Assembly: GCA_021730945.1 (NCBI GenBank)
Contig: JAKFYH010000050.1
Coordinates: forward strand, 1 to 46,118
Length of the DNA stretch: 46,118 nucleotides
Origin: Acidobacteriota bacterium
GTDB taxonomy: Bacteria > Acidobacteriota > Vicinamibacteria > Vicinamibacterales > UBA2999
Direction: 5' to 3'
Shown here: positions 8,151-15,506 of the stretch, one piece after another
Layout: every line of letters starts with the position of its first letter
How positions within the stretch are numbered: the stretch's first letter is position 1
Translations under genes and position numbers: made by a program
The notes under the pieces: generated by a model
Database searches by the model: none
The model's input: only the letters and a program-made list of their open reading frames with translations
Told to the model about the DNA's origin: nothing

Positions 8151-8405
8151 ATGGCTACGCGAGGACCCCTCGGCAGAGGTAAACGCGAGCGCGAACGCGC
8201 CCGCGTTGAAAAGCAGAAGCAAAAAGTGGTTCGCCGCGAGGAAACCAAGCAGCGGCGCAGCCAGGTTGGCCCGAACGAACCGGGAGTGGATCCGGACATC
8301 GCGGGCATCGTGCCCGGACCGCAGCCCAATCCGTGGCTCGATGACCTGGACGACGAGCCAACCGAGGACTCAGACACTTCCGACACCGACGAAGGCCGGG
8401 GCTAA
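8151..8405 (+). CDS. small charged protein, 84 aa
   Basis: The first half is strongly basic (KRERERARVEKQKQKVVRREE) and the last quarter is strongly acidic (DDLDDEPTEDSDTSDTDE), with a Pro/Gly-rich centre between. No hydrophobic core, signal or known domain is visible, so it is probably disordered. It lies 11 bp after the RRM gene and its stop codon is inside the loop of the terminator that closes the unit, which supports a real two-gene transcript. It may be a nucleic-acid-binding accessory of the RRM protein, but this is only suggested by charge and position. Confidence 0.6.
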   Translation: MATRGPLGRGKRERERARVEKQKQKVVRREETKQRRSQVGPNEPGVDPDIAGIVPGPQPNPWLDDLDDEPTEDSDTSDTDEGRG

Positions 8406-8423
8406 CCCCCGGCCTTTCGTTTT
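8392..8423 (+). terminator. Rho-independent terminator of the RRM unit
   Basis: A perfect 10-bp stem (8392-8401 with 8407-8416, AAGGCCGGGG and its complement) has a 5-base loop and is followed by TCGTTTT. It overlaps the stop codon of the 84-aa gene. The minus-strand peptidase gene ends at 8425, so it may serve both directions. Confidence 0.85.
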
Positions 8424-8424
8424 G

Positions 8425-9639
8425 CTACTTCAGCTTCGCGCCGGTTAACTGCGCCACGCCCGCCAGGGTGGTCTGCGCCGCATTCAGTCCCAGTCGAAAG
8501 TCTTTGTCGGAGTAGGTCGCGAACACGTCGGTCGGCTGGTGCCAATGCGGGTTCCAGCCGCTGCCGGTGTGGATGCCACGTTCGTTCTCGCGCAGGCTGA
8601 TCGATGGCACCAGGTCCATGAACGCAGTGGAGTCGGTGTTGGTCATGTGCTCGCCGACGTTGGAAGGGTAGTCGGTGGCGTATTTTTCATTCGCGGCGTG
8701 CAGCGCGAACGCCAGTTCCCTCGCGCCGGTCATGAACTTGGAACTGACCTGGAACTCGATGTTGACGTCGGCCTCCGGACGCTGCTCGGGGCTGAGCGTG
8801 CCGTCGGCGCGCGGCATGCCGTGGTCGAACATCATCATGTCGTGCTGGATCATGCCCAGCCACTTCGGTTCCGGGTAGCGGCCCGAGCCCGGCGGTTCCT
8901 CCTTGCCCTGCAGCGCCGCGCGCTGCTCGGCGTAGGCGTAGGCGCCGTTGAGGCCGGTCTCTTCGTTGTTCCACAGCGCGAAGCGGATCGAGCGGTCGGT
9001 GACCACGTCGGGCGCGCTGAAGATGCGCGCCAGTTCCATCACCAGCGCCGTGCCCGAGCCGTTGTCATTGGCCGCCTCGCCCCAGCCGTGGCCGTCCATG
9101 TGCGCGCCGATGATGTACATCTCGCCGGGGCGGGTGGCGCCGATCTTGGTGCAGTAGACCTCTTCACGCGGGCCGTCGGTGGCCGGCTCGGAGTTGAGCG
9201 CGCGCAGTTTCTCGTCCGGCTGCTTCAGCGGGTCGTTGTTGACGCCGGTCGGCGCGCGCAGGCCGCGCGGCCGCCCGCCGCCCGAGGCCGTGGGAATGGC
9301 ATTGGGATCCGGCGCCGGCCGCTGCCCCTGTCCGGCGTTCGGGTTGCGGGGCGGCGTCGTGTAGGTGTACTTGAGGCGTTCGGTGTTGGTGCAGCCGTAG
9401 CTCTTGAGCTGCGCCTCAATCCAGTCCACCGCCTTGCGGTTGCGCTCGGTGCCCTGTCGGCGGTCGCCAAACTGCGTGAGGCCCTTGACCGTGGCCTTGT
9501 ACTTCTCGAGATCGAGCCGGCCCACCAGGGCGCGGATGGGATCGGCAGCGGTGGGCGCGGCCGTGGCCGCGGGTTGTTGCGCGTGCAGTGAAGCCGTCAA
9601 CACGACGACGGCGCCCAGACCCATGATGATGCGTGGCAT
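8425..9639 (-). CDS. exported M28-family zinc peptidase
   Basis: This 404-aa protein has an N-terminal signal peptide (cleavage near SLHAQ) and an M28 (aminopeptidase Y/S-like) zinc-peptidase fold. The zinc site is visible as GAHMDGHGWG with the Asp of ANDNGSG, then NNEETGLNG with the catalytic and ligand Glu, and a C-terminal HWHQPTD. It should release N-terminal residues or dipeptides in the periplasm or outside the cell. The Pro/Gly-rich insert at about residues 95-130 (PPRNPNAGQGQRPAPDPN) is unlikely to be structured. The ATG at 9639 has GAGGG upstream. The DUF4159 gene diverges from it with a 79-bp gap, which should hold both promoters. Confidence 0.87.
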   Translation of the reverse strand: MPRIIMGLGAVVVLTASLHAQQPAATAAPTAADPIRALVGRLDLEKYKATVKGLTQFGDRRQGTERNRKAVDWIEAQLKSYGCTNTERLKYTYTTPPRNPNAGQGQRPAPDPNAIPTASGGGRPRGLRAPTGVNNDPLKQPDEKLRALNSEPATDGPREEVYCTKIGATRPGEMYIIGAHMDGHGWGEAANDNGSGTALVMELARIFSAPDVVTDRSIRFALWNNEETGLNGAYAYAEQRAALQGKEEPPGSGRYPEPKWLGMIQHDMMMFDHGMPRADGTLSPEQRPEADVNIEFQVSSKFMTGARELAFALHAANEKYATDYPSNVGEHMTNTDSTAFMDLVPSISLRENERGIHTGSGWNPHWHQPTDVFATYSDKDFRLGLNAAQTTLAGVAQLTGAKLK

Positions 9640-9718
9640 GTTTCAACCCTCTGAACGGACCGTGCCCGGCGCACGGAAACCACGGAAAGCTTACCTTGTC
9701 TTGAGCGAGAATAGCCGG

Positions 9719-10531
9719 GTGCGACGCGCTGCCTTCGTCCTGCTCATGATCCTGGCGCTTGGCCTGAGCGGCGAGGCGCAGCGCCGGGGCGGCGGCGGCC
9801 GCGGATTCAACCTCGTGTTTGCCACCGAAGCCGATTTCGACGGCCGCTTCCAGTTCTGCCGCGCGGCGTTCCGCCAGAACCGCGCCGGCGACGGCGGCAA
9901 CTGGGCCGTGGACTTCCCGCGCGCCGACATCAACATGTCGATTCGGCTGTCGGAGCTCACCAAAACGCATGTCTCGTTTGAAAGTCCGCAGAACCCGCGG
10001 CACGCCGTGGTCCGCCTGACCGACGAAGCCCTGTTCCAGTGCCCGTTCGTGATGATGACCGAGGTCGGCGCCGCCTACCTCGACGAAGCCGAGGCCGCGG
10101 CGCTGCGCACATATGTCGACAAGGGCGGCTTCCTGTGGGCCGACGATTTCTGGGGCGAATACGCCTGGCAGGTGTGGGTCGAGCAACTGGCCAAGGCCCT
10201 GCCGCCGGCGCAGTTTCCCATCACCGACCTGCCGCCGGATCACCCGCTGTTTCGCGCCCAGTTCATCATGACCGGCGTGCCGCAGATTGCCTCGATCGGC
10301 CACTGGTTCAACAGCGGCGGCGGCACCTCGGAGCGTGGCGCCGACAGCGCCGTGCCGCACGCCCGCGCCATCACCGACGCGCACGGGCGCATCCTCGTGC
10401 TGATGACGCACAACACCGACGTCGGCGATTCGTGGGAAGAGGAAGCGTCGAACCCGCAGTACTTCTACGAGATGTCGAGCAAGGGCTACGCCTTTGGCAT
10501 CAATGTGCTCGTCTACGCGATGTCGCACTAG
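9719..10531 (+). CDS. exported DUF4159-domain protein
   Basis: This 270-aa protein has a signal peptide (RRAAFVLLMILALGLSGEAQ) followed by the DUF4159 domain. The domain is typified by FVFATEADFDGRFQFCR-like, ADINMSIRLSELT and the KGGFLWADDFWG segment, and looks like a glutamine-amidotransferase-like or ThuA-like alpha/beta fold. No enzymatic activity is established for the family. The GTG at 9719 was chosen because it opens directly on the signal peptide and a GAGAAT hexamer lies 6 bp upstream. The open frame extends to 9404, but that part is antisense to the M28 gene and is not credible. In other genomes DUF4159 proteins accompany MoxR/DUF58 clusters; none is seen here. Confidence 0.82.
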   Translation: MRRAAFVLLMILALGLSGEAQRRGGGGRGFNLVFATEADFDGRFQFCRAAFRQNRAGDGGNWAVDFPRADINMSIRLSELTKTHVSFESPQNPRHAVVRLTDEALFQCPFVMMTEVGAAYLDEAEAAALRTYVDKGGFLWADDFWGEYAWQVWVEQLAKALPPAQFPITDLPPDHPLFRAQFIMTGVPQIASIGHWFNSGGGTSERGADSAVPHARAITDAHGRILVLMTHNTDVGDSWEEEASNPQYFYEMSSKGYAFGINVLVYAMSH

Positions 10532-10533
10532 GG

Positions 10534-10603
10534 TCCTGAGTCCTGACTCCTGACTCCTGAGTCCTGACTCCTGACTCCTGAGTCCTGACTCCTGACTCCT
10601 GGG
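10534..10603. repeat. 7-bp tandem array, ten units
   Basis: Ten heptamers of TCCTGAG/TCCTGAC follow the DUF4159 stop codon and fill the gap to the convergent DUF3014 gene. The variants alternate in a 21-bp higher-order unit (one GAG, two GAC) repeated three times, which implies amplification in 21-bp steps. Confidence 0.9.
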
Positions 10604-10610
10604 GCCTTGC

Positions 10611-11369
10611 CTATTCCAGGCCGGCCTTCAGCGCGCGCAGCCACACCAGCATGGCTTCGGTGTGCGCGGGGCCCATGCGCACCAGTTGCTTCTGCGTCGG
10701 GGTCAGCCCCTCCAATTTCGGATCCTCGTAGGCCCATCGCGCTCCCGACCCTTCAACCAGCATTACCGGCGCCGGAACCACCGGCGTCTCGAGCAGCAGG
10801 GCCAGCGCCTGTTGTACGGCGGCGTCGATGTCGCCGCCAGGGTGGCCCATGTTCTGGTAGGCCTGGTTCAGCCGCGGCCGGATCGTCTTGTAGATGCGGG
10901 CCACCGCCGAGGCATCGATCGAGGTCACGGTGGTCACTAATCCGTCGAAGCGGCGATAGCTGGCCGGATCGATGCTGCGGCGCGCGCCGCGGCGGACCAC
11001 CGCCATGCCTGAACGCGGTGCCAGTTCGCGAAAGCCGTTGGCCGGGTTGTCGCCCTGCGATGCGCGATCGATGGCGGCCGCCAACTGGCGGATCAGATCG
11101 TCGGTCGCCAGCCATCGCGCCAGCTCCGGCCGGTTCGACAGCGCTTGCAGCAGCGGCCGCAGGAACGCGTCCATCTCGTCGAGCGGCGGCAGCGGCACCG
11201 CCGGCGCCGCTGGCGGCGTGATCGGCGCTTCGGTCGCGGTGACCGCCACCGGCGAGCTGTTGGTGGCCGGCGGTGTGCGCCACATCCACCAGGCGCCGCC
11301 GCCGAGCAATGCCACGATCACGACGCCGCCGGCGGCCATCGGGACGATCGATCGGTCCTGTGTTTCCAT
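10611..11369 (-). CDS. DUF3014-domain membrane-anchored protein
   Basis: This 252-aa protein has one N-terminal transmembrane helix (about residues 12-30, VVIVALLGGGAWWMW), a Pro/Ala-rich linker, and a DUF3014 domain starting at PPLDEMDAFLRPLLQAL. The conserved WLATDDLIRQLAAAIDR stretch is clear. The domain faces the periplasm if the anchor behaves as a signal anchor. Its function is not known in any organism I can cite. The ATG at 11369 has GAGGT 8 bp upstream. It lies 27 bp downstream of the amidase lipoprotein gene and is probably cotranscribed with it. Confidence 0.8.
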   Translation of the reverse strand: METQDRSIVPMAAGGVVIVALLGGGAWWMWRTPPATNSSPVAVTATEAPITPPAAPAVPLPPLDEMDAFLRPLLQALSNRPELARWLATDDLIRQLAAAIDRASQGDNPANGFRELAPRSGMAVVRRGARRSIDPASYRRFDGLVTTVTSIDASAVARIYKTIRPRLNQAYQNMGHPGGDIDAAVQQALALLLETPVVPAPVMLVEGSGARWAYEDPKLEGLTPTQKQLVRMGPAHTEAMLVWLRALKAGLE

Positions 11370-11396
11370 CGTCGTGACCTCAGTGGCGGACCCTGG

Positions 11397-13145
11397 TTAC
11401 TTCGCGATCGCCGGCGGTACGCGGCGCTTCGACGCCTGCTCAAACGCGTATGCCAGTTCGATCAAGCGCGGCTCGCTGCAGGCCATGCCGGTAAAGCTCA
11501 CGCCGTACGGCGCCGGCGCGAGTTTGAAGCCGTCCGGATATGGCGATGGCGTGGGACCGGCGCCGATCGTGGGCCGCGCCGGTGTGCCGGCCGGCGGCGG
11601 CTGCGGCACAAACAGGCCGAAGGGCACGATCACGGTGGGGTAGCCCGGCTTGGCGGCGATGCCGGCGCCGCTGGCGCCCGGGAAGAGCAGCGCATCGAGC
11701 TTGTGCGCCTTCATGACTTCGTCGATGCCGTGGGTCGCGGCCAGTCGGATGTCTTTCTCGCGGTCGGCCTGCCACTTGGCGCGGTCCTTCTCGAGGTCAA
11801 GCAGGTCCGAGTTGTCGAGGTTCACCTGCGCGTACTTGATCGCGTTGCGATTGGCGTGCGCGGTGTTGAACGCGCGCAGTTCGGCCAGGGTCTTCACCGG
11901 CGCGCTCGGGCCGAGCGAGGCCAGCCACGCGTTGAAGTCGCGCTTCATGCCGTACCACAACACCGACGAACAATTCGGATCGCGCGGCCCCTGGTCGCAG
12001 GCGCCGCCCCACAGCAGGAAGTTGTTCTTCGGATCCGGATCGACCACGCTCGGAATGTCGGCGTCGACGATGGTCGCGCCTTCCTGCTTGAGGACCTCGA
12101 TCGCATCGGCCATCGACTTGGCCTGCGCCTCGTTCAGCCCGCCGCGCGGGTTTTTCTCGCCCGGCGGCGTAATGCGGTCGTAGTAGTTCGCGCGCGGAAT
12201 GCCGATCCGCGCCCCCTTCAGGCCCTCGCGCTTGAGGAACGCCGTGTAGTCGCGGTTGGGCGGCGCCTGGCACACCGTGGTCGCGGCATCGTTGGCATCC
12301 GGCGCGGCACTTTCCAGTGCGCCCATCAGGATCGCGGCGTCGGTCACCGACTTGGCCATCGGTCCCGCCGTGTCCTGATCGGCGGTGATCGGAATGACAC
12401 CGTAGCGGCTAATGCGGCCCACCGTGGGCTTGATGCCGGCCAGCATGTTCTGGTTGGACGGGCTCAGGATCGATCCCGAGGTCTCGGTCCCGACATTGGC
12501 GGCCCACAAATTGGCGGCTGTCCCGCCGCCGGAGCTTGAGCCGCCCGTGTTGAGCACGCCGCGGCCGTCACCGGTGGCCGGCCGCGGGTCGCGCCGCGGG
12601 TCGTACGGGTTGAGGGCGTAGCCGACGACGGCGTTGTAGTTGCCGGGCATGCCGTTGGTCACGAAGTTGGCCAGCTCGCTGAGGGTGGTCTTGGCGATGA
12701 TCACGGCGCCGGCCTCGCGCAGGTTGCTGGTCAGGGTGGCGTCGTAGGGCGGCATCAGGTTCTCGAACGCGATCGCGCCGCCCGTGGTGCGGATGTCGGT
12801 GGTGTGGATGTTGTCCTTGAGGGCAATCGGAATGCCGTGCAGCGGACCACGGACCTTGCCCGCCTTGCGCTCCTGGTCGAGCCGGTCGGCTTCCGCGAGC
12901 GCGTTCGGATTCACGGTCACCACGGTGTTGAGCTTGTCGTTGTAGAGCGCGATGCGGACCAGGTACTGCTCGACGATCTGGCGGGACGTGGTGCGCCCGT
13001 CCTGCATCGCCTGTTGCATGTCGGGGATGGTCGCTTCGACGACGGAGAAGGGCGCTGCCGGCGGCGGCGCCGCGGGCGCGCAGGCGGCAACAAAAGCTGT
13101 GGTGAGCAGGACGGCAATGGCAAACGGTCTCATGACCGGCATCAT
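11397..13145 (-). CDS. amidase-signature lipoprotein
   Basis: This 582-aa protein is made as a lipoprotein: the signal LLTTAFVAAC carries a lipobox with Cys22. The amidase signature family uses a Ser-cisSer-Lys triad, here K110 (PIALKDN), a cis-Ser in GGSSSGGG (about 203-205) and the nucleophile S225 in TETSGSI. It should hydrolyse an amide bond in the periplasm; the substrate is unknown. The ATG at 13145 is fixed by AAGGAGGT with a 7-bp spacer. The open frame runs on to 14054, but that is antisense to the DUF5916 gene. A large insert around residues 340-480 separates the core from a C-terminal segment (PYGVSFTGMACSEPRLIELAYAFEQ) typical of exported amidases. Confidence 0.88.
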   Translation of the reverse strand: MMPVMRPFAIAVLLTTAFVAACAPAAPPPAAPFSVVEATIPDMQQAMQDGRTTSRQIVEQYLVRIALYNDKLNTVVTVNPNALAEADRLDQERKAGKVRGPLHGIPIALKDNIHTTDIRTTGGAIAFENLMPPYDATLTSNLREAGAVIIAKTTLSELANFVTNGMPGNYNAVVGYALNPYDPRRDPRPATGDGRGVLNTGGSSSGGGTAANLWAANVGTETSGSILSPSNQNMLAGIKPTVGRISRYGVIPITADQDTAGPMAKSVTDAAILMGALESAAPDANDAATTVCQAPPNRDYTAFLKREGLKGARIGIPRANYYDRITPPGEKNPRGGLNEAQAKSMADAIEVLKQEGATIVDADIPSVVDPDPKNNFLLWGGACDQGPRDPNCSSVLWYGMKRDFNAWLASLGPSAPVKTLAELRAFNTAHANRNAIKYAQVNLDNSDLLDLEKDRAKWQADREKDIRLAATHGIDEVMKAHKLDALLFPGASGAGIAAKPGYPTVIVPFGLFVPQPPPAGTPARPTIGAGPTPSPYPDGFKLAPAPYGVSFTGMACSEPRLIELAYAFEQASKRRVPPAIAK

Positions 13146-13180
13146 GGGCCGAACCTCCTTCGCACCGCAAGCGGTTCGGT

Positions 13181-13251
13181 CCGGCTCGCGCCTTCGGCGC
13201 TCGTGGGGCTCGGCTGCTTCGCCGCCTCGTGGGGTCGGGCGCCTGGCGCCC
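13181..13251. repeat. cluster of short GC hairpins with a repeated flank
   Basis: Between the DUF5916 and amidase genes lie GCGCC-TTC-GGCGC (13188-13200), an imperfect GGCTGC-TTC-GCCGCC (13212-13226) and GGGCGCC-T-GGCGCCC (13237-13251). TCGTGGGG recurs at 13201-13208 and 13227-13234, 26 bp apart. Read leftward, the cluster lies just after the DUF5916 stop and before the amidase ribosome site, so it could act as a processing or REP-like element. Confidence 0.5.
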
Positions 13252-13258
13252 GCAACCG

Positions 13259-15466
13259 TCAGAACGAAAACATCTGGGTGTACTTCACCACCACGCCCCG
13301 TCCTGCCGTTTGCATCGTCTCGGTGAACTGCGACTCGTTGTAGACGATGAAGAAGTCGCTGAGCGGCCGATGGATGAGGTTGAAGCGGAGGTTGGCCGAG
13401 AATTGCCGCACGTCGCTGCGGTACTGCACCAGCGCATCCAGGAACATGCTCGAGCTGAACGAGTAGCCGCTCCGGAAATTGACCAGCGTCGTCGTGAACG
13501 ATGCCACCGGCGCCTGCAAGGCGATCTTGCTGACCTGGACGCCGAGGTCGAAGACCACCTTGTAGGTCGGGCGGTAGAGCAGGCTGAGCTGGTAGGTGTT
13601 CTGCCGGCCACTCCAGAAGTCGCCCAGTGTCGCGCGGATCGATCCAGAGAAGGGGCGGCTGTGATCGCCCTCGTAGAGCAGCAGGTGCTGAATCCAGTCG
13701 TAGCGTCCGACCGGAATGGCGACGCCCGGTGAAATGAGGAAGGGCTTGCTGATGGTTTCGGTGCGTGGTTCGAAGGCGTACTCGAAATACGAACCGTTGT
13801 TCCAGGTGGTCTGATTGGCAATGTGCACGGTCCGCGAGACCAGCGCCCCGTCCGGGTCGTGGTAGATCCAGGTTCGCGCGTGCGGCTGGAGCTGGCGGAT
13901 GCCACGCCCGCGCAGGGCCGCGGACTGCCAGAACAGCGCGCCGTCGTAGAACTGCCGGGTCACGCCCGATCGCCGCACGAATCCCAGGTCGTCCTTGAAG
14001 CCGTCGCCGATCGTCATGATCGAGGCCTGCAGCCGTTTCTGGCTGTCTTCCCATCCGACCGAGGCCTTGGCGGCATTCTGGTTGCCGGTGACGCCAGGCG
14101 AATCGGATCGTGACGCGAAGCCGTTGAGGCTGAGGCTGCGGAAGAAACGGAAGTTCGCATCGATGCCGGCTACGCGGTTGAAATCGCGACTGTCGCCGGA
14201 GGGCTGGCGCGACAGCACGATGGCGCCGATGTCGGAGCTCTTGAAGATGTCCCGGCGCACCCGCGCCACGGTGTAGTTGTTGCCGGGGCGGCCGCCGTCC
14301 GCCTCGCTTTGCATGGTCATCAGGCCCACACCAAACGCGCCGGCGCGGCCGGTGACCCGCACGCCGCCGTACAGCGGTTCCTGCTCACCGCTGCTGCCGA
14401 GGCCGATCCGGCGGCTGAAGAAAAGCAGCAGGTCCTCCTCGGGCGGACGGAAGCGGCTGGTTTGCCGCTGGTTGCGCGGAATGTCGCCGAAGTAGAAGAT
14501 GCCGGCATTCTCGAGGAAGAACTCGCGCTTCTCCGGAAAGAACAAACTGAACTGGGTGAGGTTGACTTGCTGTTCGTCGGCTTCGGCCTGGGCGAAGTCG
14601 GGATTGATGGTGGCGTCGACGGTCAGCGAGGGCGTGATGCCGGCCTTGAAATCGACGCCACCGCTGAGGTCGCCGCGAAACTTCGGTTCGCCGACCGCCC
14701 GCACCGCGCCGCCGACCATGAACGGCTTGAGACGGATGTTGCGGCCCGGCCGCAGCGACGGCAACCCGAGCAACGAGCCGGCCGCCGACGCGCGATAGAT
14801 GCTGTAGGCGCGCGAGACCGGCGACCAGTAGCTCACTTCGTTCTTGCGGCGGATGCGGCGCGCAAAATTCACGCCCCAGGTGCGGCCGTCGCCCGCCTCG
14901 AAGCGCAGCGTCTTGAAGGGGATCCGGAACTCGGCCGTCCAGCCGTCGGCCGTGGTCCGCGCCTGGACCCACCACACCGCATCCCAGTTGGGATTGACGT
15001 CGCGACCTTCGTTGGCAATCTGGGTATCGGCCTTGGCACCCCGGGCGTTGGTGGAGAACACAAACCCGTTGCGGCGATCGCTGAAGGTGTCGAGCAGGAC
15101 TTCGAACGTGTCCTGGTCGCGCCCGGCGAAGTCCTTGCGGATCTCGTTGACGACAATGGCGGACGGGGTGGTGTCGCGGCAGTGCACGCCGATGTAGAGG
15201 TAGTCGGCGTCGTAGGCGAGACGGACCTCGGTGTCTTCGCTGGCCGGCTGTCCTTCGAGCGGGTCGGCCTGGATGAAGCCGCTGGCGGGCGCCGCCAGTT
15301 GCCAGACGCCGTCATCGAGCGCGCCGTCGACGACGACCGGGCTGGCCGCCGAGACCGCGACGACCTGCTTGCGGCCGTCGGGAGAGGAAATCGTTGCCTG
15401 GGCAAAGGCCGATGGGGATGAGACCAGGAGGAAACATCCGAAAATGACCGGCCGAGGCGGGAACAT
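13259..15466 (-). CDS. DUF5916 outer-membrane-type protein with a CBM9-like N-terminal domain
   Basis: This 735-aa exported protein has a signal ending near SAFAQA. Residues about 35-230 form a CBM9-like beta-sandwich (VVDGALDDGVWQLA, DTEVRLAYDADYLYIGVHC, DQDTFEVLLDTF, GWTAEFRIPFKTLRF). The DUF5916 region follows, with LTVDATINPDFAQAEADEQQVNLTQFSLFFPEKREFFLEN. The rest is rich in alternating beta segments and ends in TQMFSF, as expected for an outer-membrane barrel. The function is unknown; some relatives sit near TonB receptors. The ATG at 15466 lies 6 bp after TACACT, back to back with the kinase promoter. Amidase and DUF3014 genes follow on the same strand. Confidence 0.85.
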   Translation of the reverse strand: MFPPRPVIFGCFLLVSSPSAFAQATISSPDGRKQVVAVSAASPVVVDGALDDGVWQLAAPASGFIQADPLEGQPASEDTEVRLAYDADYLYIGVHCRDTTPSAIVVNEIRKDFAGRDQDTFEVLLDTFSDRRNGFVFSTNARGAKADTQIANEGRDVNPNWDAVWWVQARTTADGWTAEFRIPFKTLRFEAGDGRTWGVNFARRIRRKNEVSYWSPVSRAYSIYRASAAGSLLGLPSLRPGRNIRLKPFMVGGAVRAVGEPKFRGDLSGGVDFKAGITPSLTVDATINPDFAQAEADEQQVNLTQFSLFFPEKREFFLENAGIFYFGDIPRNQRQTSRFRPPEEDLLLFFSRRIGLGSSGEQEPLYGGVRVTGRAGAFGVGLMTMQSEADGGRPGNNYTVARVRRDIFKSSDIGAIVLSRQPSGDSRDFNRVAGIDANFRFFRSLSLNGFASRSDSPGVTGNQNAAKASVGWEDSQKRLQASIMTIGDGFKDDLGFVRRSGVTRQFYDGALFWQSAALRGRGIRQLQPHARTWIYHDPDGALVSRTVHIANQTTWNNGSYFEYAFEPRTETISKPFLISPGVAIPVGRYDWIQHLLLYEGDHSRPFSGSIRATLGDFWSGRQNTYQLSLLYRPTYKVVFDLGVQVSKIALQAPVASFTTTLVNFRSGYSFSSSMFLDALVQYRSDVRQFSANLRFNLIHRPLSDFFIVYNESQFTETMQTAGRGVVVKYTQMFSF

Positions 15467-15472
15467 CCGTGC

Positions 15473-15501
15473 AGTGTAACCCGGCGACCGGCGCCTATAA
15501 T
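15473..15501. promoter_or_regulatory. compact divergent promoter pair
   Basis: TATAAT (15496-15501) lies 5 bp before the GTG at 15507. TACACT on the minus strand (15478-15473) lies 6 bp before the ATG at 15466. Only 40 bp separate the two genes. Both spacings would place transcription starts at or next to the start codons, so both messages are predicted to be leaderless. Confidence 0.5.
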
Positions 15502-15506
15502 CCGCC

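Noticed and set aside
10534-10603. CRISPR array
   Set aside because: The units are 7 bp with no unique spacers; none of the tandem arrays in the window has a repeat-spacer layout, and no cas genes are seen.
13146-14054. N-terminal extension of the amidase frame
   Set aside because: The extra 300 codons are antisense to the DUF5916 gene, while a strong AAGGAGGT and a lipoprotein signal fix the start at 13145.
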